Origin: Pseudomonas helmanticensis
GTDB lineage: Bacteria > Pseudomonadota > Gammaproteobacteria > Pseudomonadales > Pseudomonadaceae
DNA: 64,000 bases
NCBI RefSeq assembly: GCF_900182985.1
Contig: NZ_FXUY01000002.1
Span: forward strand, 855,001-919,000
Direction: 5' to 3'
In this document: piece after piece, positions 6,660-19,744 of the stretch
How positions within the stretch are numbered: position 1 is the stretch's first letter
Layout of the letters: every line of letters starts with the position of its first letter
Translations under genes and position numbers: made by a program
Notes under the pieces: model-generated
What the model saw: only the letters and a program-made list of their open reading frames with translations
Database searches by the model: none
What the model was told of the DNA's origin: nothing

Positions 6660-9278
6660 TTATAAACCCTGCTCGACGAATGGAACGGTCAGCGCCAATG
6701 CACCATCCAGCGCGCCGGCATCAACACCGCCGCCCTGCGCCATGTCCGGACGACCACCGCCCTTCCCGCCCACTGCCGCAGCAGCCTGTTTCATCAAATC
6801 ACCGGCTTTGAGTTGGCCAGTCAGGTCCTTGGTTACGCCTGCAACCAGAACGACCTTTTCCTCATGGACACTGCCGAGCAGGATCACTGCGCGGCCGAGT
6901 TTGTTCTTCAACTGATCAACCAGTGCCAACAACGCTTTGGCGTCCTGACCATCCAGACGTGCAGCCAGAACCTTCACGCCTTTGACGTCCAGTGCCGAGG
7001 ACGACAGATCGTCGCCCGCCGCGCTGGCTGCCTTGGCTTGCAACTGCTCGAGCTGCTTCTCCAGTTGGCGATTGCGCTCCAGCACAGCCGACAGCTTGTC
7101 GATCAGGTTGTCGCGGCTGCCCTTGACCAGGCTGGCCGCTTCCTTGAGTTGTTCTTCTGCAGCATTCAAGTACGCCAGTGCCTGTGCACCGGTGACCGCT
7201 TCGATACGACGTACGCCCGAGGCTACGCCGCCTTCGCTGATGATTTTCAGCAGGCCTATGTCGCCGGTACGGTTGGCGTGGATACCGCCGCACAGCTCGA
7301 CGGAGAAATCACCGCCCATGCTCAGCACGCGCACGTTGTCGCCGTACTTCTCGCCAAACAGCGCCATCGCGCCTTTGTTCTTGGCGGTTTCGATGTCGGT
7401 TTCTTCGGTTTCAACGGCGGAGTTCTTGCGAATTTCGGCGTTGACGATGTCTTCCAGCGCTTTGATCTGCTCAGGCTTGATCGCTTCAAAGTGGCTGAAG
7501 TCGAAACGCAGACGCTGGCTATCCACCAACGAACCTTTCTGTTGCACGTGCTCGCCCAATACCTGACGCAATGCAGCGTGCAGCAAGTGCGTGGCCGAGT
7601 GGTTCAGCGAAGTCGCATGACGCACTTCGGCGTCAACGTGAGTTTCCACTGGCGCGCCGATGGTCAGGCTGCCCGAATCCAGCACACCGTGGTGCAGAAA
7701 CGCGCCGCCGGTCTTGGTGGTGTCACGCACGTCGAAACGGCTGCTGCCGGCCTGCAGATAACCGCAGTCGCCGATCTGGCCGCCGGATTCAGCGTAGAAC
7801 GGCGTCTGGTTCAGCACGATCACCGCTTCTTCGCCTTCATTCAAGACGTCGACCGACTGGCCATCTTTATAGATAGCGACGATTTTTGCCGAACCGCTGG
7901 TGTCTTTGTAACCGGTGAACTCGGTGGCCACGTCAACCTTGACCAGCGTGTTGTAGTCCAGACCGAACGAGCTGGCCGAGCGCGCACGAACACGCTGGGC
8001 TTCCATCTCACGCTCAAAACCGGCTTCGTCGACCGTCAAGCTGCGCTCACGCGCGATGTCGGCGGTCAGGTCCATCGGGAAACCGTAGGTGTCGTACAGT
8101 TTGAACACCACGTCGCCCGGCACCACGGTGCCTTTGAGCTCCAGCAGATCCTGTTCGAGAATCTTCAGGCCGTGCTCCAGAGTCTTGGAGAACTGCTCTT
8201 CTTCAGCCTTGAGCACGCGCTCGATGTTGCTCTGCTGCTTTTTCAGTTCCGGGAAGGCTTCGCCCATCTCGGCAACCAGCGCAGCGACGATCTTGTAGAA
8301 GAAGCTGCCAGTGGCGCCCAGCTTGTTACCGTGACGGCAAGCGCGACGGATGATTCGGCGCAGCACATAACCGCGACCTTCGTTGGACGGCAGCACGCCG
8401 TCGGCGATCAGGAAACCGCACGAACGAATGTGGTCGGAGACTACTTTCAGCGAAGACTGATCGCCGTTTTCGCAACCAATAGCTTCAGCCGAGGCCTTCA
8501 GCAGGTTCTTGAACAGGTCGATGTCGTAGTTGGAATTGACGTGCTGCATTACCGCACTGATCCGCTCCAGGCCCATGCCGGTGTCGACCGACGGTGCTGG
8601 CAACGGATGCAACACGCCATCGGCGGTGCGGTTGAACTGCATGAACACGTTGTTCCAGATCTCGATGTAACGGTCGCCGTCTTCTTCCGGCGAGCCCGGT
8701 GGGCCGCCCCAGATATGGTCGCCGTGATCGTAGAAAATCTCGGTGCACGGGCCGCACGGGCCGGTGTCACCCATGGTCCAGAAGTTGTCGGAGGCGTAAG
8801 GCGCGCCCTTGTTGTCGCCGATGCGGATCATGCGCTCGACCGGCACACCGATTTCTTTGGTCCAGATGTCATACGCTTCGTCATCGGAGGCGTAGACGGT
8901 GACCCAGAGTTTTTCCTTCGGCAGTTTCAGAACGCCGGTCAGGAAGGTCCAGGCAAAGGTAATCGCGTCGTGCTTGAAATAGTCACCGAAGCTGAAGTTA
9001 CCGAGCATTTCGAAGAACGTGTGGTGACGAGCGGTATAACCGACGTTTTCCAGGTCGCTGTTCTTGCCACCGGCACGCACGCATTTCTGGCTGCTGGTCG
9101 CGCGGGTGTATGCACGTTTTTCCTGGCCCAGGAAGCAGTCCTTGAACTGGTTCATCCCCGCGTTAGTGAACAGCAGGGTTGGGTCGTTGCCCGGAATCAA
9201 AGAGCTGGAGGCTACACGGGTGTGGCCTTGCTCTTCGAAGAAGCGAAGGAAGGCTTCACGGATTTCTGCGCTTTTCAT
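6660..9278 (-). CDS. alaS: Alanyl-tRNA synthetase
   Basis: The 872-residue protein begins [19 protein letters not shown], as in other Pseudomonas AlaS, so the start at 9278 is preferred over an upstream frame. It contains the class II catalytic core (about residues 1-300), the editing domain with the zinc-binding pairs HSATH and CGGIH (about residues 560-670), and the C-terminal oligomerisation/C-Ala domain ending in a glycine-rich segment. It charges tRNA-Ala and hydrolyses mischarged Ser-tRNA. It precedes lysC by 90 bases and is probably co-transcribed with it. Confidence 0.97.
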   Translation of the reverse strand: MKSAEIREAFLRFFEEQGHTRVASSSLIPGNDPTLLFTNAGMNQFKDCFLGQEKRAYTRATSSQKCVRAGGKNSDLENVGYTARHHTFFEMLGNFSFGDYFKHDAITFAWTFLTGVLKLPKEKLWVTVYASDDEAYDIWTKEIGVPVERMIRIGDNKGAPYASDNFWTMGDTGPCGPCTEIFYDHGDHIWGGPPGSPEEDGDRYIEIWNNVFMQFNRTADGVLHPLPAPSVDTGMGLERISAVMQHVNSNYDIDLFKNLLKASAEAIGCENGDQSSLKVVSDHIRSCGFLIADGVLPSNEGRGYVLRRIIRRACRHGNKLGATGSFFYKIVAALVAEMGEAFPELKKQQSNIERVLKAEEEQFSKTLEHGLKILEQDLLELKGTVVPGDVVFKLYDTYGFPMDLTADIARERSLTVDEAGFEREMEAQRVRARSASSFGLDYNTLVKVDVATEFTGYKDTSGSAKIVAIYKDGQSVDVLNEGEEAVIVLNQTPFYAESGGQIGDCGYLQAGSSRFDVRDTTKTGGAFLHHGVLDSGSLTIGAPVETHVDAEVRHATSLNHSATHLLHAALRQVLGEHVQQKGSLVDSQRLRFDFSHFEAIKPEQIKALEDIVNAEIRKNSAVETEETDIETAKNKGAMALFGEKYGDNVRVLSMGGDFSVELCGGIHANRTGDIGLLKIISEGGVASGVRRIEAVTGAQALAYLNAAEEQLKEAASLVKGSRDNLIDKLSAVLERNRQLEKQLEQLQAKAASAAGDDLSSSALDVKGVKVLAARLDGQDAKALLALVDQLKNKLGRAVILLGSVHEEKVVLVAGVTKDLTGQLKAGDLMKQAAAAVGGKGGGRPDMAQGGGVDAGALDGALALTVPFVEQGL

Positions 9279-9424
9279 TAGGTTCTTCCACGGAGGCTGC
9301 GGCCAAAGGCCTGTTCGAAACGTCAACAGACGAAGCGACGGCAAAGGGCCGCATTATATCGGCCCTGCGCGCGGGGTACAGCGTGTTTATACGATAGAAA
9401 CGGTCAATTGGACGGCGAACGCTG

Positions 9425-10429
9425 TCACTTGCGCGAAAAGTCGACGAATGTCGCGATCACTTGCTCGATTTGCGCGCGATTGACGTCCATGTGCGTGACC
9501 ATACGCAGACGCGCGGCGGCGCTCAACTTGATCCCGCGTTCGCCGGCAAACGCCTTGATCGCTTCGGCTTTGTCGCCCATTTGCACATAAACCATGTTGG
9601 TTTGCACCGGTTCAACGGTGAAACCTGCTTCACGCAGACCGTCGGCCAAAAACTGCGCGTTGGCGTGGTCGTCGGCCAGACGCTCGACGTTGTGATCCAG
9701 CGCGTACAGCCCCGCCGCTGCCAGCAACCCGGCCTGACGCATGCCACCACCGACCATTTTGCGCAAACGGCGGGCCTTGCCGATCAGTTGCTCAGAACCG
9801 CACAAAACCGAGCCCACCGGTGCGCCGAGGCCTTTGGACAGGCACACCGACACCGAATCGAAATGTTTCGTGATTTCCCGCGCATCAACCCCGAGTTTGA
9901 CCGCCGCGTTGTAAAGACGCGCGCCATCCAGATGCAACTGCAGACCGTGCTCTTGGGTAAATTGGCGCGCCCGAGCGAGATATTCCAGCGGCAGCACTTT
10001 GCCTTGCATGGTGTTTTCCAGCGCCAGCAATCGAGTGCGGGCGAAGTGGAAATCGTCCGGTTTGATCGCCGCCGCGACCTGATCCAGGTTCAGCGAACCG
10101 TCGGCCTGCACTTCCAGCGGTTGCGGCTGGATCGATCCGAGCACTGCCGCGCCTCCGCCCTCGTATTTGTAGGTGTGCGCCTGCTGGCCGACGATGTATT
10201 CATCACCACGCTCGCAGTGCGCCATCAAGCCCAGCAGGTTGCTCATGGTGCCGGTCGGCACGAACAGCGCGGCGGCAAAACCCAAACGTTTGGCCAGTTC
10301 GGTTTCCAGACGATTGACTGTCGGGTCTTCGCCGTACACATCGTCACCGGTGCCTGCCGCGGTCATCGCGTCGAGCATGGCGGGGGTCGGTTGGGTGACG
10401 GTGTCGCTGCGAAGATCGATAACGCTCAT
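9425..10429 (-). CDS. ltaE: Low-specificity L-threonine aldolase
   Basis: The 334-residue protein has the fold-type I PLP enzyme layout of threonine aldolases: [11 protein letters not shown] at the N-terminus, the LENT motif, [11 protein letters not shown] and the PLP-binding lysine in [14 protein letters not shown] at about residue 200. It cleaves L-threonine and L-allo-threonine to glycine and acetaldehyde. The gene is monocistronic, between alaS and the divergent riboswitch-controlled gene. Confidence 0.9.
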   Translation of the reverse strand: MSVIDLRSDTVTQPTPAMLDAMTAAGTGDDVYGEDPTVNRLETELAKRLGFAAALFVPTGTMSNLLGLMAHCERGDEYIVGQQAHTYKYEGGGAAVLGSIQPQPLEVQADGSLNLDQVAAAIKPDDFHFARTRLLALENTMQGKVLPLEYLARARQFTQEHGLQLHLDGARLYNAAVKLGVDAREITKHFDSVSVCLSKGLGAPVGSVLCGSEQLIGKARRLRKMVGGGMRQAGLLAAAGLYALDHNVERLADDHANAQFLADGLREAGFTVEPVQTNMVYVQMGDKAEAIKAFAGERGIKLSAAARLRMVTHMDVNRAQIEQVIATFVDFSRK

Positions 10430-10630
10430 GAACCTGGCCTCTAATCAACAGGGGAAATCCCTTTACGAAGTGGGATTACTGCGGTCATGACGCGGATTAA
10501 TCAACCCTTGCGCAAGGAAATTTCGTTTCGTCCTCACAAAAAATTCGATGGCAATCATCAGAAAGGCGCGATGCGCTGCTCGACAATCTGTGATAAAAAC
10601 GCTGCGCCGCCCGAGAAAGGGCGGCAAAAA

Positions 10631-10799
10631 CGTTCTCAGGGCGGGGTGCAATTCCCCACCGGCGGTAATTGCGCGCAATGCGCATAGCCCGCGAGCGCTT
10701 GGCGACGAATACGGCAAAGGCTGTGATCGGCGGCAAGGTCAGCAGACCCGGTGTGATTCCGGGGCCGACGGTCATAGTCCGGATGAAGAGAGAACGGGA
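10631..10799 (+). promoter_or_regulatory. FMN riboswitch (RFN element)
   Basis: The conserved RFN core is readable: an opening TCTCAGGGCGGGGTG, the CCCCACCGGCGGTAAT segment, then AGCCCGCGAGCGC, a variable hairpin, GGTCAGCAGACCCGGTG, CCGGGGCCGACGGTCATAGT and a closing GGATGAAGAGAGAA. P1 closes by pairing CGTTCTC with GAGAACG. FMN binding normally reduces expression of the downstream gene. The element ends about 100 bases before the lumazine synthase start, leaving room for an expression platform. Confidence 0.96.
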
Positions 10800-10900
10800 T
10801 TAACGCCAAAGGGCCGTCCGCGCAATGTTGTGCGTGTGCGCACCCTTGAATCCCTTTCGATTCATAACGCCCTGTTTTTCACACAAACAGGAGTCAGAAC

Positions 10901-11410
10901 ATGCAACCCACCGCTATCGACAGCAAAAGCAAACACTCACACGGCGAGCGCGTAGCATTCATCCAGGCCTGCTGGCACAAGGAAATCGTCGATCAGAGCC
11001 GTAAAGGCTTCGTCGCCGAAATGATTGCCCTGGGTTATCAGGAATCGGACATCGACATCTTCGAAGTCGGCGGCGCCTTTGAAATGCCTCTGCACGCCAA
11101 ATTGCTGGCCAAGACCGGACGATATGCCGGCATCGTCGCGGCAGCCTTGGTCGTCGACGGCGGCATCTACCGTCACGAGTTCGTCGCCCAGTCGGTGGTC
11201 AGCGGCCTGATGCAGGTGCAGCTGGAAACTGAAGTGCCGGTGTTCTCGGTGTCGCTGACCCCGCATCACTTCCATGCGGGTGACGAGCATCAGAAGTTCT
11301 TCTTTGAGCACTTTGTGCACAAGGGTCAGGAAGCGGCGCGGACTTGCGCGGATACGCTGCAAAAAATCCGCGCCCTGCGCCGCACCGAGCCGCGCGCTGT
11401 CGCCGTCTGA
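10901..11410 (+). CDS. ribH2: 6,7-dimethyl-8-ribityllumazine synthase, RibH2-type paralog
   Basis: The 169-residue protein has the lumazine synthase pattern: a substrate-binding FIQACWHKEIVDQ near the N-terminus, EVGGAFEMPLHAKLL at about residues 51-65, and a flavin-pocket segment with TPHHFH at about residue 120. It is longer and more divergent than the RibH of the main rib cluster and fits the type II decameric enzymes described in Brucella and Mesorhizobium. It would condense the ribityl-uracil and butanone phosphate into lumazine, the penultimate step to riboflavin. Its position behind an FMN riboswitch supports the role. The start follows AGGAGTCAGAAC. Confidence 0.88.
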   Translation: MQPTAIDSKSKHSHGERVAFIQACWHKEIVDQSRKGFVAEMIALGYQESDIDIFEVGGAFEMPLHAKLLAKTGRYAGIVAAALVVDGGIYRHEFVAQSVVSGLMQVQLETEVPVFSVSLTPHHFHAGDEHQKFFFEHFVHKGQEAARTCADTLQKIRALRRTEPRAVAV

Positions 11411-11415
11411 CCCAC

Positions 11416-11454
11416 TGATGATCGTTCCCATGCTCCGTGCGGGAACGATCATCA
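11416..11454. repeat. Palindromic repeat of the CGTTCCC type
   Basis: The arms TGATGATCGTTCCC and GGGAACGATCATCA flank an 11-base loop. The same arms bound a larger element at 30749-30857, so this is a dispersed repeat. It may also act as a transcript end for the lumazine synthase gene, although no T tract follows. Confidence 0.7.
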
Positions 11455-11456
11455 CC

Positions 11457-11545
11457 TGTAGGAGCTGTCGAGTGAAACGAGGCTGCGATCTTTTGATCTT
11501 TTAAAAACAAGATCAAAAGATCGCAGCCTTCGGCAGCTCCTACAG
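11457..11545. repeat. REP-like palindromic repeat, family A (copy 1)
   Basis: Long inverted arms of the form TAGGAGCTG...GGCTGCGATCTTTTGAT flank a short centre. The same element occurs at 25929-26014, 33002-33089, 60874-60957 and 62697-62777, always between genes. Confidence 0.88.
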
Positions 11546-11591
11546 GGTTTGGCCCGCGTACCAGAGTTTGTGGACCATCCCTGCAGTTAGG

Positions 11592-12602
11592 TCAGGCGAG
11601 ATTTTCGTCGCCGGTCGGGACGATCAGGATGCCCGCGCGCAAGCCGTTCTTGACTTTGGGATTAGGGAAGATGATCCGCGCGCCCTCTTCCTCAATGATC
11701 CAGCGGGTATTGGCCAGATCTTCGGCCAGCACGTAACCCAGCTCCAACTCGGAAAAGTTCTCGATGTCCTGCGGCAAGTTCAAGCGAAAGGCATCGCTGT
11801 GTTTGATGATTTCCCGGGCGACGCTGAACAGCTGCAGACCGTCCAGGCCTTCCTCAGCCATCTCTGGCTCCGTACCTTCGATGATCTGCTTCAAACGAGT
11901 TTCCAGCAGCGAGACGTTGACGCCGTCGTTCTGCCCGAACGGTCGCGCCTTGCCCAGCTCCAGCGTGAAAGCCTCGGCACCGAGCTTGTCGTAGGTGTAG
12001 GAACTGAACACGATTGACGGCTTGTTCTGCAACAGCACCGCTTCCATCCCGGCGGCGCGCAAACGGGCCAGCTCAAGACGCGAATGCTGACGACCTTCCT
12101 TCCATGGATACAAAGCGAACTGTTCGATCTTCGAACCGCGAATCGCCGTGTGCAAGTCGTAGTGCAGGCGCTGACGATCCGGCAGGCTGAAGAAACTCGC
12201 CGCCAGACGCTCCAGCTCACAGGCACGCAGCGCTTCGCTGCCACTGCTTTGTTCATGACGGCCGTTGAACAGCCGATTGACGTCCTGCTCGACGAAGCGC
12301 TCGCCTTTGCGAATCGCTTCCGGGTTGCCGAACAGAAACAGAATCCGTGCGCGCGGCTTCAGATCGCCGCGAGCGATGTCATGCAGCAGCCGATCAAGCA
12401 ACTCGATCGGCGCTGTTTCGTTGCCATGAATCCCTGCCGACAGCAGCAGGTCCAGGCCATTGTCGCGCGCTTGCGGTGGCCGGACTTCCAGCGCACCTTC
12501 GCTCAACCAGCGCATCCGCACGCCTTCGACAGTCAGTTGAGTCTTCTCCGCCGGTTCGCGGCCGGCGAGGGTCAGTTCAAGCAGTTTGCCGAGGGCGAGC
12601 AT
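11592..12602 (-). CDS. astE: Succinylglutamate desuccinylase (AruE/AstE)
   Basis: The 336-residue protein has the zinc-carboxypeptidase-like motif [11 protein letters not shown] (metal ligands H and E, about residues 56-62) and the third ligand in [11 protein letters not shown] (about residue 150). It removes succinate from N2-succinylglutamate, the last step of the arginine succinyltransferase pathway. It is the terminal gene of the aru operon, as in P. aeruginosa. A small operon gene precedes it by 12 bases. Confidence 0.95.
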   Translation of the reverse strand: MLALGKLLELTLAGREPAEKTQLTVEGVRMRWLSEGALEVRPPQARDNGLDLLLSAGIHGNETAPIELLDRLLHDIARGDLKPRARILFLFGNPEAIRKGERFVEQDVNRLFNGRHEQSSGSEALRACELERLAASFFSLPDRQRLHYDLHTAIRGSKIEQFALYPWKEGRQHSRLELARLRAAGMEAVLLQNKPSIVFSSYTYDKLGAEAFTLELGKARPFGQNDGVNVSLLETRLKQIIEGTEPEMAEEGLDGLQLFSVAREIIKHSDAFRLNLPQDIENFSELELGYVLAEDLANTRWIIEEEGARIIFPNPKVKNGLRAGILIVPTGDENLA

Positions 12603-12614
12603 AGAGCGGTTTCC

Positions 12615-12905
12615 TTAGTGATCGTGGTTGCAATCCGGGCCGTGCACGTGGTCTTCGTCGTCGCCGACGTCAGCCGGTTCCATTTCCAGTTGCAGACTTA
12701 CCAGATTAGTCGCCAATGGGCGCAGCAGCAGGTTGGCGTACTCGGCATCACCTTCTTCAACGTCCACGCCGATCAGCAACTGGCCACGGCCGTCCTGCTG
12801 GATCCACAGCTCCTTGCCTTGCCACATGACCGCGACGCGGGTGCACGAGGTTTGCAGTTGCGTGCCGTCGGTGTCTTCAAGGATCAGCTGCAGGGAATCG
12901 CTCAT
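12615..12905 (-). CDS. Conserved small protein of the aru operon, histidine/acid-rich tail
   Basis: This 96-residue protein lies between astB and astE, in the same place as the uncharacterised PA0900 of P. aeruginosa. The body is beta-rich. The C-terminus is unusual: a run of Asp and Glu followed by HVHGPDCNHDH, with four histidines and a cysteine, which could bind a metal. Because AstE needs zinc, a metal-delivery role is possible but is only an inference. Co-transcription with the operon is likely from spacing and strand. Confidence 0.75.
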   Translation of the reverse strand: MSDSLQLILEDTDGTQLQTSCTRVAVMWQGKELWIQQDGRGQLLIGVDVEEGDAEYANLLLRPLATNLVSLQLEMEPADVGDDEDHVHGPDCNHDH

Positions 12906-12963
12906 GTTTTTACTCTCTTGGGGGAGACAAGCCGCGCGCCGCGTTCAGGCGACGCGCCGGCCA

Positions 12964-14310
12964 TCAATTGATCTGGAATGGATAAACCGCGCCCAGTTTA
13001 AGGATTTGCGTCAGTTCATCCAGTGCCGTCCGGCATTCAAGCAGCAATTGCGGATCCGCCAGATCGGTTTCGCTCAGGCGGTCGCGGTAGTGCTTTTCAA
13101 CCCATGCGGTCAACGAACCGTACAACGGTGCGGTCATGATAACCCCTGGGTTGACCGCCGCCAGTTCAGTTTCGTTAAGCGCGACGCGCAGTCGCAGGCA
13201 GGCCGGGCCGCCGCCGTTCTGCATGCTCTGCTTGAGATCGAAGACTTTCACTTCACGAATCAGACCGCCGGAGTTGGTCAGGCTTTGCAGGTAAGCCCAG
13301 ACACGCTCGTTGGCCTGGCACTCTTGCGGCACGATCAGCAACATCGAGCCATCAGGGCGCGACAGCAACTGGCTGTTGAACAGATAGGAACGCACCGCGT
13401 CATCCACGGTAACTGCCGAGCGCGGCACACACACCGACTGGAAGTTGCCGCCAACCTTGGCGAGTTTTCCTTGCAGCTCGGCCAGCATCTGCTCGGTCTC
13501 AAGGAACGCGTCCTCGTGATAGAACAGCACCTCGCCATTGCCCACGGCGATCACGTCGTTGTGGAACACGCCTTGATCGATCACGTTCGGATTTTGCTGG
13601 GCGTAGACCACGCCTTCGTCACGCAGACCGTGCAGACGCGCGACGGCTTGCGAGGCTTCGAGGGTCTGCCGTGCCGGGTACTTTTGCGGCGCCGGGAAAC
13701 GATTGTCGAACGCGCTGCGACCGAACACGAAAAACTCGACGCCGGCCTCACCATATTCACGGCAGAAACGCGTGTGGTTGGCCGCACCTTCGTCGCCGAA
13801 CTGCGCCACTGCCGGCAATGCGGCGTGATGGGCGAAGTGCTGCTGATTGGCGAACATCGCACCCAGCACGCGGCTGGTGGTCGGGTGCTCGATGCTGCGG
13901 TGATATTTGCAGTTGAGGTTGGCGGCAGTGAAATGCACGCGACCGTCAGCAGTGTCGGCGCTTGGGCTGACGGTGGCGGCGTTGGCCACCCACATGCTCG
14001 ACGCCGAGCAACTGGCAACCAGCAGCGGCATGGCTTCTTTGGCGGCGCGCTCGATGACTTGCGCATCAGTGCCACTGAAACCCAGACGGCGCAAAGCTGC
14101 CACGTCCGGACGTTCCTGCGGTGCCAGCACGCCTTGCTGAAAGCCCATTTCCATCAGCGCTTTCATCTTCGCCAGGCCTTGCAGCGCCGCTTCCTTCGGA
14201 TTCGAGGATTGCTGGCTGTTGCTCTGGGAGGCAACGTTGCCGTAGGACAGACCACCGTAGTTATGGGTCGGCCCCACTAGACCGTCAAAATTGACTTCAT
14301 AGGATTTCAT
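12964..14310 (-). CDS. astB: N-succinylarginine dihydrolase (AruB/AstB)
   Basis: The 448-residue protein begins [20 protein letters not shown], the AstB signature. It belongs to the amidinotransferase-like pentein fold. It hydrolyses N2-succinylarginine to succinylornithine, CO2 and two ammonia, the second step of the pathway. The catalytic Cys lies in the C-terminal [10 protein letters not shown] segment. The start at 14310 is chosen because the longer frame adds twelve non-conserved residues. A REP element separates it from astD. Confidence 0.96.
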   Translation of the reverse strand: MKSYEVNFDGLVGPTHNYGGLSYGNVASQSNSQQSSNPKEAALQGLAKMKALMEMGFQQGVLAPQERPDVAALRRLGFSGTDAQVIERAAKEAMPLLVASCSASSMWVANAATVSPSADTADGRVHFTAANLNCKYHRSIEHPTTSRVLGAMFANQQHFAHHAALPAVAQFGDEGAANHTRFCREYGEAGVEFFVFGRSAFDNRFPAPQKYPARQTLEASQAVARLHGLRDEGVVYAQQNPNVIDQGVFHNDVIAVGNGEVLFYHEDAFLETEQMLAELQGKLAKVGGNFQSVCVPRSAVTVDDAVRSYLFNSQLLSRPDGSMLLIVPQECQANERVWAYLQSLTNSGGLIREVKVFDLKQSMQNGGGPACLRLRVALNETELAAVNPGVIMTAPLYGSLTAWVEKHYRDRLSETDLADPQLLLECRTALDELTQILKLGAVYPFQIN

Positions 14311-14379
14311 CAGCGAGGCTCCACGAGAATCTGTTGTTATAGGCATCGAGTAACAATTAGGTAAGACCGAGGCGCGGCT

Positions 14380-14444
14380 ATCGCGAGCAGGCTCGCTCCC
14401 ACATTGGAATGCATTTCCTTGTGGGAGCGAGCCTGCTCGCGAAA
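14380..14444. repeat. REP-like palindromic repeat, family B (copy 1), between astD and astB
   Basis: Inverted arms of TCGCGAGCAGGCTCGCTCCCA and its complement flank a short centre. The same family occurs at 18061-18150 and 54845-54924. Within the aru operon it could affect mRNA stability or partial termination. Confidence 0.88.
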
Positions 14445-14449
14445 GGGCA

Positions 14450-16941
<2,492 letters not shown>

Positions 16942-16992
16942 GCTATCTCCTCAAACGGGCCGCCTTCGCCACCCGTGAAACTCGCTAAGGCG

Positions 16993-18012
16993 TTAAACCG
17001 CCACCAGGCGCACGCTGGCACCTTCACCGACGCCCAGGGCTTCGGCTGCTTCCAGATCCAGAGTCACCGGCTTGCCCGGCGCGTAATCCAGCTCCAGCAG
17101 CACCGCTCGGTAATCCTGCAACTGCGCGTTGGCCACCAGATACTGGCGCCCGGCACCTTTGACCGGCTCGCCGATCTTCACTGGCACCACACGGCTCTGG
17201 GCGATCGAGCGGATCCCCGAAACACGTGCATGCAGGGTCGGGCCACCGTCGAAAATGTCGATGTAGTGATCGGTCTCGAAGCCTTCGCGCATCAGGATGT
17301 CGAAGGTGATCTGCGCACGCGGGTGCACCTGGCCCATCGCCTCTTGAGCGGAGTCCGGCAGCAACGGCACGTAGATCGGGTAATGCGGCATCAGCTCGGC
17401 GAGGAACGTACGGCTTTTCAGCCCGCACAGGCGCTCGGCTTCGGCGTAGTTGAGATCAAAGAAGTTGCGACCGATCGCATCCCAGAATGGCGAGTCGCCG
17501 TTTTCATCGCTGTAACCGACGATCTCGGTGACCACCGAATCAGCGAACCGCTCAGGGTGGCTGGCGACGAACAGCAGACGGCCACGGGAATTGAGTTCCG
17601 ACCACGGCGAACCAACCAGCTCGCGCTGCACGTAGAAACTGGTCAGCAAACTGTTGCCGGTCAGGTCGTGGCATTGCGAAAGCACGTGGATCTTGTTGTG
17701 GATCTTCAGCTCGCGCGAGGCGTGCACGAAAGTCTCGTTGCGGAAGCTGTAGAACGGCTCCGAATAGCCGGCCGAAGCGACAATCGCCGAGCAGCCGACC
17801 AGTTTGCCGGTGGTGGAATCTTCGAGGACGAAGAAATAGCTTTCTTCACCGTTAAAACTCACTTCGGCGGAGAACGAAGCTTCGCTCGCGGCGATTTTGT
17901 CGCTCAGACGTTCCACGTCATCCGGCAAGGACGTGACACCAATCGGGCTGTCCGCAGCCAGACGCTGTACCTCGCCCAGATCAGCCATTTGCGCAGGGCG
18001 CATCACCAGCAT
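16993..18012 (-). CDS. aruF: Arginine/ornithine N-succinyltransferase, alpha subunit (AruF)
   Basis: The 339-residue protein begins MLVMRPAQMADLGEVQRLA and shares the AstA family layout with AruG. It is the alpha subunit of the arginine/ornithine succinyltransferase. The start at 18012 is chosen on family agreement and the AAAGGAG sequence upstream; a longer frame would begin inside the upstream repeat region. A REP element lies between it and aruC. Confidence 0.94.
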   Translation of the reverse strand: MLVMRPAQMADLGEVQRLAADSPIGVTSLPDDVERLSDKIAASEASFSAEVSFNGEESYFFVLEDSTTGKLVGCSAIVASAGYSEPFYSFRNETFVHASRELKIHNKIHVLSQCHDLTGNSLLTSFYVQRELVGSPWSELNSRGRLLFVASHPERFADSVVTEIVGYSDENGDSPFWDAIGRNFFDLNYAEAERLCGLKSRTFLAELMPHYPIYVPLLPDSAQEAMGQVHPRAQITFDILMREGFETDHYIDIFDGGPTLHARVSGIRSIAQSRVVPVKIGEPVKGAGRQYLVANAQLQDYRAVLLELDYAPGKPVTLDLEAAEALGVGEGASVRLVAV

Positions 18013-18060
18013 GGTGTCACTCCTTTCTCTTATAAATTCACAGAAAAAAACACCGGACAC

Positions 18061-18150
18061 TGTGGGAGCGAGCTTGCTCGCGAAAGCGGTGTATCAGTCA
18101 GCATAGATGGCGACTGAAACTCCCTCTTCGCGAGCAAGCTCGCTCCCATA
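18061..18150. repeat. REP-like palindromic repeat, family B (copy 2), between aruC and aruF
   Basis: TGTGGGAGCGAGCTTGCTCGCGAA and its inverted copy flank about 40 bases. The element lies inside the aru operon, a place where REP hairpins can protect the upstream mRNA segment from 3' exonucleases. Confidence 0.88.
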
Positions 18151-18215
18151 ATGAATCTCACCGGCATCAAAAATTGGGTTCGGCGCCTGAAAAACTCCAA
18201 GCGCCGAAGGGTCTA

Positions 18216-19535
<1,320 letters not shown>

Positions 19536-19565
19536 TTATAGCGCAAACCCCGGATTTTCCCGGGT

Positions 19566-19581
19566 TTACGGCAATGCGACA
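19566..19581 (-). promoter_or_regulatory. Candidate ArgR half-site upstream of aruC (distal)
   Basis: This is a second exact TGTCGC-N8-AA match in the same orientation, 51 bases from the proximal one, close to five helical turns. ArgR is known to activate the aru operon in response to arginine. Confidence 0.6.
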
Positions 19582-19744
19582 TATAGCGTCGCAAAGGCGC
19601 AGTTTAAACCGCACGCCGCTGTTTGCGCAGGACTGCTGGAGATCTTACTCAAGAGTGTTTTTCGTTGTGCGGTATATATGTACCGCACATCGATGCGTTT
19701 CACAGGGTTTGCTATGGAACTTTCCAAGGCAAACGGCCGCTCCC

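Noticed and set aside
5322..6665. A 447-codon open frame opposite lysC
   Set aside because: It is antisense to a well-conserved aspartokinase and has no family features.
6813..9281. An 822-codon open frame on the plus strand opposite alaS
   Set aside because: It is the antisense shadow of alaS, created by high GC at third positions; it has no ribosome-binding site and no recognisable protein features.
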